A stretch of 64,000 nucleotides of DNA from Marinobacterium_D sp050908845. GTDB taxonomy: Bacteria; Pseudomonadota; Gammaproteobacteria; Pseudomonadales; Balneatricaceae. This document shows, one piece after another, positions 53,320 to 62,323 of the stretch. Within the stretch, counting starts at the first letter, position 1, and every line of letters starts with the position of its first letter. A program made the position numbers and the translations under genes. The DNA lies in contig NZ_CP194171.1 in the NCBI RefSeq assembly GCF_050908845.1, forward strand, positions 3,100,001 to 3,164,000. The letters run 5' to 3'. The notes beneath the pieces are model-generated. The model searched no databases, was not told where the DNA came from, and saw only the letters and a program-made list of their open reading frames with translations.

Positions 53320-54096
53320 CTAGCGTCTCAGGGCGCGGCCAAGCAGATTGAAATACGCGGCAAACGCATCGCCTATCACCCGCCGCTCTTCGCCACGCGG
53401 ATAGACCCCCAGTTTCGCCTCCGGTGACTCCTTGGTTCCCTTCACCAGAAAGTGGTTCTTTATTCTGGCATCCTGCACCCAGGCCTCGAAGGCACGGGCA
53501 CAGACTTCCTCCGGCAGACTGAAGTAGAGCTGTCCCTGGGCCCGGTCCACTGCCATGGAACGCTTCACCAGATCACTGGGCGCACTACCATCGGCGTTGA
53601 GCATGATGGCGTTGTAGCAGGCAAATAGCCGTTGGTTCAGCGGGTGCTCTATCTGCTCCTCATCATGCAGCCAGGCGCGCGATCCGAAAACAGACGGCGA
53701 CAGCGCGCTGAACGCCTGGCCGGCGATATAGTGATCGAAGGCGTGGAACCACTCGTGTGCGATACTGCCGGGACCGGCATTCTTGGCCAGTGCGAAGGTG
53801 TGCTGGGCCGCATCGTAATGCGCTGCCACCCCCGGCCGGCCACCGGTGCCGTAGTGCAGCGCCAGCGAGCCGCGCAGCGAAATCACCAGCTCCGGCACCC
53901 CCAGGATCTGCATCAGGTCACACAGGGCTGCATGTAACTGAGGCGCAACCTGCGCCTGCTCAGCCTTGGTCACCCAGCGTCCGATACGGATATTACGGAA
54001 GTCGAACTGCCGGCGGATAACGGCGAAATCGGTATCCGCCAACTGCGGATAGGCCGGGCCGTTACGGTAAAACTGTCTTTCTCGGATCGAACTCAT
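53320..54096 (-). CDS. CLCA_X family protein with HExxH motif
   Basis: 258 aa. Has SIAHEWFHAFDHYIAGQAF at about residues 110-128, an HExxH zinc-metalloprotease-like motif as in the CLCA group. The C-terminal half is the part duplicated at 13176-13595. No signal peptide. Its ATG lies 3 bp after the ZIP gene stop, so translation is probably coupled. The function in bacteria is unknown. Confidence 0.75.
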   Translation of the reverse strand: MSSIRERQFYRNGPAYPQLADTDFAVIRRQFDFRNIRIGRWVTKAEQAQVAPQLHAALCDLMQILGVPELVISLRGSLALHYGTGGRPGVAAHYDAAQHTFALAKNAGPGSIAHEWFHAFDHYIAGQAFSALSPSVFGSRAWLHDEEQIEHPLNQRLFACYNAIMLNADGSAPSDLVKRSMAVDRAQGQLYFSLPEEVCARAFEAWVQDARIKNHFLVKGTKESPEAKLGVYPRGEERRVIGDAFAAYFNLLGRALRR

Positions 54097-54099
54097 TAC

Positions 54100-55023
54100 T
54101 CAGCCCAGCGCGGTGTCCAGCACCATCATCAGTCCGAAACCCAGCATCAGCCCGAGCGTGGCCGGTGTCTGGTGGCCGTTGCGGTGGGTTTCCGGTATCA
54201 CCTCGTGGGACACCACAAAGATCATTGCACCGGCGGCCAACCCCAGTCCCACCGGATAGGCCACCGGAATGCCGCTGGCGACGCCGATGCCTAGAAAGGC
54301 GCCAAGCAGCTCCATCAGTCCGGTGGCGCCGGCCAGCAGGGCAGCGGTCAGGGGCTGCATGCCGGCCGCGCGCAGCGCCATAGCGACCGCGAGCCCTTCC
54401 GGCACATTCTGAACGGCGATGGCGGTTGTCAGCGGCAAACCGACACTGAGATCACCACCGGAGAAGCTCACGCCGATCGCCATACCTTCCGGCAGGTTGT
54501 GCAGCGCTATCGCCAGTGAAAACAGCCAGACACGACCCAGACGCTGGTAATCGGGGCCATGTGCACCGATATATTCATGCTCATGGGGGGTAAACCGATC
54601 CAGCCCCAGCATCAGCGCCACGCCAAGCGCCAGCCCGAGCGACAGGATCAGCGCTGAGATCACCGGACTGCCTGTCAGGCGCTCGCCCTCGGCCAGCCCC
54701 GGCAGAATCAGGGAGAATGACGCGGCCGCCAGCATCATGCCGGCGGCAAAACCCAGCATGGAGTCTTCGGTGCGCGCTTTCAGGTTCCGCAGCAACAGGG
54801 CGCCGGCAGCCCCCAGCGCCGTCGATGCGAAGCCGACAAAGCCGCCAATGCTTGCATTGTGGAAGGTCTCGGGCAGAGCGGAGGTAGTAAACAGCTGCGT
54901 TAGCAGCAGAAACAGGACGGCGAGCAGAGCTATTCCCAGCGCTCCTGCGCTCCAGGGTCGGGCGCGGATCTCCCCGAGCCAGGCGCTGAAAAAGCCCTGC
55001 GTGGGGCGGTCGTAACTGCTCAT
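54100..55023 (-). CDS. ZIP family metal transporter
   Basis: 307 aa, eight helices. Metal-binding helices carry IALHNLPEGMAIGVSF and FVVSHEVIPETHRNGH; the second pore motif VQNVPEGLAVAMAL is also there. A His-containing loop (FTPHEHEYIGAHG) lies between helices. Imports zinc or related divalent ions. The frame is open to 55149 but AAGGA lies 7 bases before ATG 55023. Confidence 0.9.
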   Translation of the reverse strand: MSSYDRPTQGFFSAWLGEIRARPWSAGALGIALLAVLFLLLTQLFTTSALPETFHNASIGGFVGFASTALGAAGALLLRNLKARTEDSMLGFAAGMMLAAASFSLILPGLAEGERLTGSPVISALILSLGLALGVALMLGLDRFTPHEHEYIGAHGPDYQRLGRVWLFSLAIALHNLPEGMAIGVSFSGGDLSVGLPLTTAIAVQNVPEGLAVAMALRAAGMQPLTAALLAGATGLMELLGAFLGIGVASGIPVAYPVGLGLAAGAMIFVVSHEVIPETHRNGHQTPATLGLMLGFGLMMVLDTALG

Positions 55024-55136
55024 GAATCCGTCCTTAGCTGTTTGACAGGTGTATAGGCGAAGTATACCGAAGAGTGCCAATCCCTGACCCCGGAAATCAA
55101 TAACGCCGGTGCAGTAAAATGTCAGCCTCCTTACGT

Positions 55137-55697
55137 TCAGGGTCGACAATCTTCTGAGAGCTGTCGTGCGGGGGTATCGGTCACCTTACGGATATACAGC
55201 GTTATCTCACCGACCGGCAGCCCCCATTTCGACATCTGGGTGCGGTTGATCAACGTGTCACTATCGATCAGGTACATCCAGTCATCCATCGCCAACACCC
55301 ACTCATCACCGGAGACCGGGACCCGAAGACGATACTGCCAGTTGAGCGCGTTACCCTCGGTACGACCGCTGGCTTCGCCAACCACATCGCCGGCACTGCC
55401 GGTGTAGCGGTTGTCCTCCTCTGTCAGGCGCCAGCATCGCGACTGCTGGGAGCCATCATCATAGACAAACTGCTCATCGAGAACGCCCCTATCCCGATCC
55501 CAGCGCGCAACAATATCAGCCGTGAACCGTCGCACCACCTTGCCGCTATAGTCCTGCACCATCCCCTTCGCCTCCAGTTGCCCGGTGAAGAACTCACTCA
55601 GCACCAGCGGCGGAGTCTGCTCACGATAATCGTTCAGCTTGGCCGAACAGCCGGCCACCAGCAGCAGCGCAGCCGCTACGGGTATGATTCGCATCAT
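55137..55697 (-). CDS. DUF3833 family lipoprotein
   Basis: 186 aa. Lipobox LLLVAGC gives a mature N-terminal Cys at residue 17. Core: LSEFFTGQLEAKGMVQDYSGK, FVYDDGSQQSRCWRL and SDTLINRTQMSKWGLPVGEIT, the DUF3833 pattern. GGAGG before the start. Forms a trio with the next two genes; in other gammaproteobacteria such genes occur with cfa and related lipid-modifying genes. Confidence 0.85.
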   Translation of the reverse strand: MMRIIPVAAALLLVAGCSAKLNDYREQTPPLVLSEFFTGQLEAKGMVQDYSGKVVRRFTADIVARWDRDRGVLDEQFVYDDGSQQSRCWRLTEEDNRYTGSAGDVVGEASGRTEGNALNWQYRLRVPVSGDEWVLAMDDWMYLIDSDTLINRTQMSKWGLPVGEITLYIRKVTDTPARQLSEDCRP

Positions 55698-55698
55698 A

Positions 55699-56226
55699 TT
55701 AACCCCCTCCTGTCAGGCGACGGGTCAGCTCGGGAAAGTCACTGTCGGGCGCCAGCCAGATATCGAGAAAGGCGCGGTTGAGGGCCGGGTCATCCATCCC
55801 GCCAAGATAGCGGCTATTGAGAAATAAACGCCCACGCCCCTGTTCAGTCAGGTAGAACGCCAGCCGATCCCCCTTTTTCACATCGGGCAGCATTGGCTGC
55901 AGCAACCCGAGCGCCTGTGCCAGCGTCTCGGCATCAAGGCTATCCTTGAGCTGCTTGGCGGTTGCATCAAGCAGGTCCTCGCCTGATATGGCGCGATGAT
56001 AGGTCAGCTCCAGCAAAACCGGGCGCTCACCCGAGTCGTACTCCCCGTCCTCACTGAACAGGCGCGCATCGTAAACCTCGACCCAGAACAGGCTCAGACT
56101 CGCCTGCCCCACCTGCTTCATCCCTTGCGGATAGGTGTACTGAGCCAGCGTATTGACCGGCACCACCAGCAGCAACGCCAGGAGAGCCGCCTTTAAGTTA
56201 GTAAGATCAGCGCAACGCACAGACAT
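55699..56226 (-). CDS. chalcone-isomerase-like exported protein
   Basis: 175 aa. Signal peptide (LKAALLALLLVVPVNTLAQ). Chalcone-isomerase-like core: QVGQASLSLFWVEVYDARLF, LLELTYHRAISGEDLLDAT and FYLTEQGRGRLFLNSRYLGGMDD. Bacterial members bind fatty acids or have no known activity. One bp from the DUF3833 gene and overlapping DUF2878 by 20 bp. Confidence 0.8.
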   Translation of the reverse strand: MSVRCADLTNLKAALLALLLVVPVNTLAQYTYPQGMKQVGQASLSLFWVEVYDARLFSEDGEYDSGERPVLLELTYHRAISGEDLLDATAKQLKDSLDAETLAQALGLLQPMLPDVKKGDRLAFYLTEQGRGRLFLNSRYLGGMDDPALNRAFLDIWLAPDSDFPELTRRLTGGG

Positions 56227-56749
56227 CTCGGCCTCCCCGGTAATCCTTAAGCCATATAAGAAATGGAAAGAGCAGCGTCCAGACCAGCGTCAGCAGCAGG
56301 AAAGCGGGAACCAATCCCAGCCCCAGAGACACGGCGCCAAGCTCAGCGGCAGCGATGTAGGTACTGCTGCCACCGACACCGCCGATTAACGCCGCCAGCA
56401 GGTAGCGGCCGCTGAACCAGCCCAGCGCCTGGTTCAGCGTGGCGGCAAAGGCGAACCAGAGCAGCAGCAACCAGGCCGGCGCAACCATCGCAGTCGCCGG
56501 GAACACGAACACGCCAGCAAGCGTCAGCATGGAATCAACAAGAAACCCGGGCAGCGCGACGTAAATCATCAGCTGCAGCTCCTGGCGCGGAGTACGATGA
56601 AACAGAAGGTGGGCCAGAAGTAGCAGCATCGCGGGCAGCAATGCGCTATTGCCCCATAGAATCAGCGACCACCAGATCGCCTGAAAACCGATCAGGCTAA
56701 TCCAGAAGTTGCACGACAGCCCTGAGAATAGCGAAAGTCCGGAAACCAT
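56207..56749 (-). CDS. DUF2878 family membrane protein
   Basis: 180 aa with about 5-6 helices (LLPAMLLLLAHLLF, LPGFLVDSMLTLAGVFVF, PAWLLLLWFAFAATLNQALGW). The family usually accompanies chalcone-isomerase-like and DUF3833 genes. ATG 56749 has GGAG 6 bases upstream; an earlier ATG at 56803 has no site. Confidence 0.8.
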   Translation of the reverse strand: MVSGLSLFSGLSCNFWISLIGFQAIWWSLILWGNSALLPAMLLLLAHLLFHRTPRQELQLMIYVALPGFLVDSMLTLAGVFVFPATAMVAPAWLLLLWFAFAATLNQALGWFSGRYLLAALIGGVGGSSTYIAAAELGAVSLGLGLVPAFLLLTLVWTLLFPFLIWLKDYRGGRDVCALR

Positions 56750-56878
56750 AGCCTGCTCCACTCTTGTAGAGGGACCTACGTGTTCCGAACCGCCATGGAT
56801 CAAATCGGATGATTGCGTGCCTGCCTGTCGGTAGCGGACCGGACCTGGCCAAACCGCCAGCCAGGCCCTGCAGCGTTA

Positions 56879-57721
56879 TCAACGCTGTGCTTCACACCGA
56901 GGCGCCCGCCCTGCGTCACGGGCCTCAAGATAGATCGGTAACAGCTTCTGAACGCGCTCATTAAGCAGGGTTACACGGTTGGTCGGTGCCGGATGGGTGG
57001 AGAGAAACTCCGGCGGCGTGGACCCACCTTCACTGGCCATCTTGCGCCAAAGGCTGGCCGCCTCGCGGGGGTCAAAACCGGCGTCGGCCATCAACTCCTG
57101 ACCCAGCACGTCAGCCTCGCGTTCGTGAGCTCGGCTGTAGGGCAAAATCACCCCATACTGGGCGCCAAGCCCCATGGCGCTCATCAACGCCTGCTGGGTG
57201 CCCGCTTCAACCCGGTTGGTCAGCAGCAGGTTGGCAGCGCTAAGGCCGGCCGAGGTCAGCTGCTGCTGACTTAGGCGTGCATTACTGTGCTGCGCCAGCA
57301 CATGGGAGATTTCATGACCGATAACAGAGGCCAGCTGATCCTGGTTTTCCACCATATCCAGCATCCCGGTATAGACGCCGATCTTGCCGCCCGGGACGGC
57401 AAAGGCGTTCACCGCCTCATTGCGAAACACGAGGATCTCCCACTGTTGCGGCTGAATCCCGTAACGGGCCGGCAACCGGTCCAGCAGCGCCTCACTGACA
57501 CAGCGGACATAACGGTTAATCCCGGGGTTTGTTTCGATCGCCGTGTTCGCCTTCACCTGTTCGAACGATTTCTGACCCAGCGCATTCATCTGCGTCGGGG
57601 AGTTTAATAACAGCGTGTTCTCACCGGTGGGTGAGGTCGCACAACCGGCCAGCGCCAGACCGCCGGCCAGGGGCACCAGGGTTCTGATAAAGCGGGTCAA
57701 CAATTTCAAGTTTAGACTCAT
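56879..57721 (-). CDS. M48-family lipoprotein metalloprotease
   Basis: 280 aa. Lipobox LALAGC in the signal peptide. Zinc motif HEISHVLAQH at about residues 136-145, third ligand in AHEREADVLGQELM. Resembles LoiP/YcaL/BepA-type envelope proteases without the TPR part. Probably outer-membrane attached, with a role in protein quality control. Confidence 0.88.
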   Translation of the reverse strand: MSLNLKLLTRFIRTLVPLAGGLALAGCATSPTGENTLLLNSPTQMNALGQKSFEQVKANTAIETNPGINRYVRCVSEALLDRLPARYGIQPQQWEILVFRNEAVNAFAVPGGKIGVYTGMLDMVENQDQLASVIGHEISHVLAQHSNARLSQQQLTSAGLSAANLLLTNRVEAGTQQALMSAMGLGAQYGVILPYSRAHEREADVLGQELMADAGFDPREAASLWRKMASEGGSTPPEFLSTHPAPTNRVTLLNERVQKLLPIYLEARDAGRAPRCEAQR

Positions 57722-57770
57722 CTATTCAACGTCCTGTCAGAGTAAAGGACACGCCGGCCCCAGTTGCCGG

Positions 57771-59018
57771 CTAATGTCGCTGTGCCCGGCGTGCCGCCAG
57801 ATCACAGAAGAAATTTACATACTCGGTATGACCGCCGGTAAAGAGAAAATTCAACCTGAGATCATCATCCGGGTCTGAAATCCCGCCGAGGGCCGCCCCC
57901 GCATCGGATGCCAGCTTGTGCTGCTTGACGCCCGGGCGAACCACCTCACCGGCGCTGCTATCAATAAATACGCAGGCATTGTCACTGCCAAAACACTCAC
58001 CGAGCCCCTGCACCAGGGTCAAAAAGCCGCGGTCACTGCCGCCCCGCTGGTTGTCGCCATCCGGCTGAGGGTGCGAAGTTACCGTATCGCCAACCCCAAC
58101 GATACGCGGCATCTGTGCCGGATCGAAATGCCGCTGCGCCAGCGCCAGCAGCTCTGCCATGTCAGAGGGCGCCTCGCGCGCATTAAAACCCTCTCCCAGC
58201 GGATACTGTCCGGTGCGGCGGTAATAATAGTGGTTCAGCAGCACCAGCACACCCACCTCCTTGACCGCCCCGCGCAGCATAAACTGGAAGTCCGTGGTGC
58301 CCGCATCCGAGCCATCGCTGATACGAGGCTTTTCCCTGCCATCGACACGACCAAGATTGGGCGCGTAGTGGATGAAAAAGGAGTCCGCCAGCCCCGCTGC
58401 TGCCGCGCGCTCGAGCAGACTTTCCATAAAACTCACCGCCTGCTGCTGAATCTGCGCATACTGCCCGGGCCGATCACTGAGGTGATAATAAAGCATGTTG
58501 ATATTGAGCGTCGGAGAGACCCGGTTATCCAGCACACAGGCCTCTACCAGCCTTGTCAGCGCGTCGCCGGATAGAGAAAACGGCTCACCGGCCAGGCTCT
58601 GAAGCAAAAACTGCCGCCCCCACTCTGGCACCTGTGCCAGAAAGTCCAGCTCGGCATCACTGACACCCGGGTGGCTGACCTGCCCCTGTGAATCCTGGAG
58701 CTGCACCCCGCCGCCAGCCAGTCCCGGCAGGTAAAGCCCCCGCTGCCAGGCCTCTTGCGGCGCATCGAAGGCACGTTCGACGATGTCATTCACGCCCCGC
58801 GAGCCGATATGTTCACCATTGGTCAGCACAAAAAAGTGCCCGTCCAGCTGCTTACCCGCCTCCACGTAGCGCCGCTCGATCCGCCGGGTCAGCGGATCAC
58901 TGACCAGCCCCATGCAGACGCCATCCAGATCCTGAATGATCAGCAGATTGTCGCAGTCGACGAGAGTATCAAGCAGCAGGGAGTGATCGAGCGAATAGCG
59001 GGCTTCATGCAGTGACAT
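57771..59018 (-). CDS. glucosylglycerol-phosphate phosphatase, StpA/GgpP type
   Basis: 415 aa. N-terminal HAD-like LLIIQDLDGVCMGLV and the family stretches LDGHFFVLTNGEHIGSRG, FFIHYAPNLGRVDGREKP and RGFLTLVQGLGECFGSDNA. Family members make the osmolyte glucosylglycerol by dephosphorylation. No glucosylglycerol-phosphate synthase is in the window, so the role is less sure. ATG 59018 has AGGA 8 bases upstream. Confidence 0.8.
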   Translation of the reverse strand: MSLHEARYSLDHSLLLDTLVDCDNLLIIQDLDGVCMGLVSDPLTRRIERRYVEAGKQLDGHFFVLTNGEHIGSRGVNDIVERAFDAPQEAWQRGLYLPGLAGGGVQLQDSQGQVSHPGVSDAELDFLAQVPEWGRQFLLQSLAGEPFSLSGDALTRLVEACVLDNRVSPTLNINMLYYHLSDRPGQYAQIQQQAVSFMESLLERAAAAGLADSFFIHYAPNLGRVDGREKPRISDGSDAGTTDFQFMLRGAVKEVGVLVLLNHYYYRRTGQYPLGEGFNAREAPSDMAELLALAQRHFDPAQMPRIVGVGDTVTSHPQPDGDNQRGGSDRGFLTLVQGLGECFGSDNACVFIDSSAGEVVRPGVKQHKLASDAGAALGGISDPDDDLRLNFLFTGGHTEYVNFFCDLAARRAQRH

Positions 59019-59091
59019 GGGCGGTTTCCTGAGCAAACATGAGCCATCATGGTTGCGACTCCGACCCGCTCAGTCAACCGCGAGGTCTTTT

Positions 59092-59583
59092 TCAGCGATA
59101 AACAGCCAGCTGGCGGGCCTCTCTCTCAGGGTCGGGATCATCCATAACGCTCACCGCTTCGATCCGGGCCAGGTAACTCGCCGGCAGCACCAGCTCACGG
59201 GCACCAACCAGCACATGCTCGCGATACCAGCCGTAGGGCAGCAGCAAGGGGTCGATCAGCGTGGCATAGTAGGTGAAAGCTTCATACTCGTTGCCGGCCA
59301 GATCCACCACGCCGACCCGTTTCTTGTCGTACCCTTTGCCGAGCCCCTCGACCCGATCAAGCACCAGCTCGGAGCTCTTGCCGATTTCGTAGACCGCACC
59401 AAACACCCGGTCTTCGCGATTACCGGTGTAAAAGGTGTCGCATTTGGCCGAGCCATCAGGGCTGACCTTATGGAAGCGCAGGTCATGTTCCAGCAACACG
59501 CAGGTCGCGATGCGGCGTGCATCCGGGGTGCGCTCACGCAGCCTCAACAACGACATATTGGAACCGTAGGCGAAATAGATCAC
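59092..59583 (-). CDS. gamma-glutamylcyclotransferase-like protein
   Basis: 163 aa. YFAYGSNMSLLRL is the GGCT substrate loop; catalytic Glu is expected in VLDRVEGLGKGY. I start at GTG 59583, which overlaps the stop of the previous gene (GTGA), because members start right before YFAYGSN; an ATG at 59610 would add 9 residues. Likely acts on gamma-glutamyl amines or peptides. Confidence 0.8.
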   Translation of the reverse strand: MIYFAYGSNMSLLRLRERTPDARRIATCVLLEHDLRFHKVSPDGSAKCDTFYTGNREDRVFGAVYEIGKSSELVLDRVEGLGKGYDKKRVGVVDLAGNEYEAFTYYATLIDPLLLPYGWYREHVLVGARELVLPASYLARIEAVSVMDDPDPEREARQLAVYR

Positions 59584-59897
59584 TGCCCCTGCCCCGGTGT
59601 GACCACCCATTCGGGCTCTTCGAACTCACCCAGAGTGTCGATCTCGACATAGGGTGCGGCACTCAGGATGATCTCCCGTACCTGCTGATCCGGAGTCGAT
59701 TCCATGGCATCGCGCTGCGCCTTGCTGCTCCAGTGTGCAATTGCGATCAGGGTGTCCGGATCGCCGATTTTACGATGCAGCTCAGTGCCCTGCGCGCCCG
59801 GCGCCTGCTGGATCAGACGGCTCGCCCTCACCCAGGCGTCGGCGTACTGCTCAGCGCTGTAGCCAGGCTTGATTCTGACCTGAAAGATATATTTCAC
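59580..59897 (-). CDS. ABM-domain (antibiotic biosynthesis monooxygenase-like) protein
   Basis: 105 aa dimeric alpha-beta barrel type. MKYIFQVRIKPGYSAEQYADAW, ELHRKIGDPDTLIAIAHWSS and AMESTP match the ABM/EthD-like fold. The exact function is unknown. It is coupled to the GGCT gene by a 4-bp overlap. Confidence 0.75.
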   Translation of the reverse strand: MKYIFQVRIKPGYSAEQYADAWVRASRLIQQAPGAQGTELHRKIGDPDTLIAIAHWSSKAQRDAMESTPDQQVREIILSAAPYVEIDTLGEFEEPEWVVTPGQGQ

Positions 59898-60002
59898 ACC
59901 TCGCCTCTATGCTCTTTAACGGAGTTACCGGGGAGTATAGCGCCCCGGGGAGCGGGCACCGCCTGTGGTAGACTCACCTTCATTAAGACGACGGGAGGCA
60001 CG

Positions 60003-60659
60003 ATGAGGTTCAATGCAGTGTTGTTCGACCACGATGGAACCCTGGTCGATTCCGAAGCGATCCATATGCAACTCTGGCGTGAGGTGATGGCACCACACGG
60101 CGTAGAGATCAGCGACGCAGACTATTGGGACCAGATGCTGGGTGTACCAATGGAGCAGAGCGCCGCCGAGCTGATCGAAAAGTTCAACCTGGACACCAGC
60201 GTCGAGCAGATCGTGGAGCAGAAAACCCACGCCAACGAACTGTTCCTGCTGAACGGCTGCTTTCCCCAGGTACCGGGCGCCACCGCAGCCCTCACCACCC
60301 TGGCGCAGCAGACCCGACTGGCACTGGTCAGCGGCGCCCAGCGACTCTGCGTCGATGCCTCGTTGAACGGCCACGGCTGGAACAATATTTTCGAACAGGT
60401 CGTCAGCGGCGATGATGTCGATCGCAACAAGCCGCATCCGGACAGTTATCTGAAAGCACTTGCGCTGATGGAGGTCGATGCCGATGACGCGGTGGCCGTT
60501 GAGGACACGGAGGTTGGCGTTCGCGCCGCCCGGGATGCCGGCCTGCAGGTTGTCGCCATTCGCAGCCCCCTGTCAGATAACCACGATTTTTCCGCGGCAG
60601 TGAGCGTCGTCGACAACCTGGGCGAGGCATACGCCTGGCTGATGGAGCGCGTTCAGTAG
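60003..60659 (+). CDS. HAD-superfamily phosphatase (beta-phosphoglucomutase-like)
   Basis: 218 aa. Motif I FDHDGTLVDSEAI has the nucleophile Asp with His in place of the more usual X in DxDGT; motif II LVSGAQR; motif III DDVDRNKPHPDSY; motif IV AVEDTEVGV. The cap lies between motifs I and II. Substrate not determined; phosphosugars are usual. Start at 60003 just before the conserved motif; GGGAGG is upstream. Confidence 0.88.
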   Translation: MRFNAVLFDHDGTLVDSEAIHMQLWREVMAPHGVEISDADYWDQMLGVPMEQSAAELIEKFNLDTSVEQIVEQKTHANELFLLNGCFPQVPGATAALTTLAQQTRLALVSGAQRLCVDASLNGHGWNNIFEQVVSGDDVDRNKPHPDSYLKALALMEVDADDAVAVEDTEVGVRAARDAGLQVVAIRSPLSDNHDFSAAVSVVDNLGEAYAWLMERVQ

Positions 60660-60692
60660 GTAAATTGAAACGGGCGCCCTCCTCCTGAAACA

Positions 60693-60750
60693 GGCCGGGG
60701 CAGATAAGGACGTCTGGACTTCAAGCCCAGAGACCGGGATGGCCCCGGCC
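60693..60750. other. structured element of unknown role between HAD gene and ELM1-like gene
   Basis: Outer 9-bp stem GGCCGGGGC (60693-60701) / GCCCCGGCC (60742-60750), inner stem TCTGG / CCAGA (60713-60717, 60727-60731) with the loop ACTTCAAGC. It lies between two convergent genes and lacks T-runs on both sides. Confidence 0.45.
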
Positions 60751-60772
60751 TCTGCATAAAGCTCGATAGCTT

Positions 60773-61834
60773 CTAGTAACTTTGCGGATAATAGCGCTCG
60801 GTTGCGCCGATGCTTTCCGGTACCGACGTCAGGCCGTCAATCACCTCGGTCACCGTGGCATCGAGCACCTGATGATAGGTCGCCAGAATTTCTGGATGGG
60901 TCGGCTGAAACTCTGCCAAAGAGGCGATCGGCACCATCTCCAGCCAGCGGCGCTGCTGATAATGCCGCAGCGTGCGCTGATGCACACTCTCGCCTCCCGC
61001 TACAACCTCCGGCACCAGCCCCGCCACAGGCGCAGTAGCACTGCTGGCTATGGCTTCGGTCACCATGCTGAGGCTATCGGCGGTCACGAATATGCGCTCT
61101 GCCGCCTGCAGAAACGGCCCCAGCCCCGGCCCGCCCTGCTGATAGCTGATCCGCTGCTGACAATAGTCCTGTAGCTCTGGATCAGACAGCAGCGCGGTCC
61201 CCGCCGCCGGGGTACGGCGGGAGTTGCTGACCAGCCAACGGATACCATGCTGCTGCGCCAGCCGGATCATAGCCGCCTTCAGCTGCTGCCAATCCTGATC
61301 AGTGTAACTGAATCCCGAACCTTCGCCGCCGAGCAAAAGCAGCCAAAGCGGTCGAGAGGATCGTTTCAGGTCGGTGAGGCACTGCCGCTCTCCCGCTGAA
61401 TGCCCTTTGCTCGCACAGCTGAACGGCACCTGGGCCACAACCTGGTTCGGGATTCGTTCATCCCGGGCGTTAACAACGACGGAAAACAGCGTGACGGGCA
61501 GGCGGTAGCGGTTACCGATCAGAATGTTGTCACAGCCATATAGAGCGGCCAGTGTCACATTCAGGGGAACAACCTTGCCTCCAAAGGAGATAATCTGCTG
61601 CGGCTTGCCGGACGGCAGTTTGCAGTGGTAGAAGCGACGGAACATGCGGGGCCAGACAACGCCAAGGCGACAGAGCCAAACGGCCAATAAGCGCAGCAGG
61701 CCAGCCTTGGGATAGGCTTCGACGGTTTTAACCTGCGCCCCGGTACGCTGCGCCAGGCGCTCCGCCAGACCTTGAGACTGGCTCAAGTGCCCTGCCTTGC
61801 CATCGTAGAGTACCCAGATTTCTTCTTTTGCCAT
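60773..61834 (-). CDS. ELM1/GtrOC1-family putative glycosyltransferase
   Basis: 353 aa. Starts EEIWVLYDGKAGHLSQSQGLA, the family hallmark (DGKxGHxxQ). Further marks: QIISFGGKVVPLNV, LLLLGGEGSGFSYT, WLVSNSRRTP and VTADSLSMVTEAIAS. GT-B-like fold; bacterial members are proposed to act in cell-envelope sugar assembly. AAGGAGG lies 6 bases before ATG 61834. Confidence 0.8.
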   Translation of the reverse strand: MAKEEIWVLYDGKAGHLSQSQGLAERLAQRTGAQVKTVEAYPKAGLLRLLAVWLCRLGVVWPRMFRRFYHCKLPSGKPQQIISFGGKVVPLNVTLAALYGCDNILIGNRYRLPVTLFSVVVNARDERIPNQVVAQVPFSCASKGHSAGERQCLTDLKRSSRPLWLLLLGGEGSGFSYTDQDWQQLKAAMIRLAQQHGIRWLVSNSRRTPAAGTALLSDPELQDYCQQRISYQQGGPGLGPFLQAAERIFVTADSLSMVTEAIASSATAPVAGLVPEVVAGGESVHQRTLRHYQQRRWLEMVPIASLAEFQPTHPEILATYHQVLDATVTEVIDGLTSVPESIGATERYYPQSY

Positions 61835-62026
61835 CTGCAACCTCCTTAATAAGGACAGCCTAAGGAAGAATTATTAGGGGCAGCTTAAGCGGCAAAAATG
61901 ACGACTTGTGTATTCACCGGCCGGGCGGAAATGACGTTTTGATTAAGATGGGAGCGGGTGCTTTGGAACAGACTAAAACGCGGTGTTTAGCTGTAGAAAA
62001 ACAAGTTGGCTGATTGCCTGAAGAAG

Positions 62027-62102
62027 TGGTGGAGCCTAGCGGGATCGAACCGCTGACCTCGACACTGCCAGTGTCGCGCTCTCCCAGCTGAGCTAAGGCC
62101 CC
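62027..62102 (-). tRNA. tRNA-Ala (GGC)
   Basis: 76 nt with encoded CCA. Acceptor GGGGCCT / AGGCTCC, D-arm AGCTCAGCTGGGAGAGC, anticodon arm CGACA-CTGGCAG-TGTCG, T-arm with GGTTCGATCC. Differs from the copy at 62230 only in the outer anticodon stem (C-G here, C-G/A-T changes there). Last of three tRNAs. Confidence 0.97.
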
Positions 62103-62132
62103 ACGAATCAGGTCGGAAAACCTGAAAAGAGA

Positions 62133-62208
62133 TGGCGTCCCATAGGGGGTTCGAACCCCTGTTACCGCCGTGAAAGGGCGGTGTCCTAGGCCACTAGACG
62201 AATGGGAC
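62133..62208 (-). tRNA. tRNA-Glu (TTC)
   Basis: 76 nt with encoded CCA. Acceptor GTCCCAT / ATGGGAC, anticodon arm CCGCC-CTTTCAC-GGCGG, T-arm GGGGTTCGAACCCC. Middle gene of the Ala-Glu-Ala unit, beside its own synthetase gene gltX. Confidence 0.97.
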
Positions 62209-62229
62209 GCTGAGTGACAATTACGGATT

Positions 62230-62305
62230 TGGTGGAGCCTAGCGGGATCGAACCGCTGACCTCAACACTGCCAGTGTTGCGCTCTCCCAGCTGAGCTAAG
62301 GCCCC
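62230..62305 (-). tRNA. tRNA-Ala (GGC)
   Basis: 76 nt with encoded CCA. Anticodon arm CAACA-CTGGCAG-TGTTG. First gene of the tRNA unit, 19 bp below the -10 of its promoter. Confidence 0.97.
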
Positions 62306-62323
62306 TCCGTAACGACCGGGCGT

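Noticed and set aside
60693..60750. tRNA-Sec gene
   Set aside because: The anticodon-like arm is suggestive, but there is no T-arm GTTCGA, no 3' CCA and the length is wrong.
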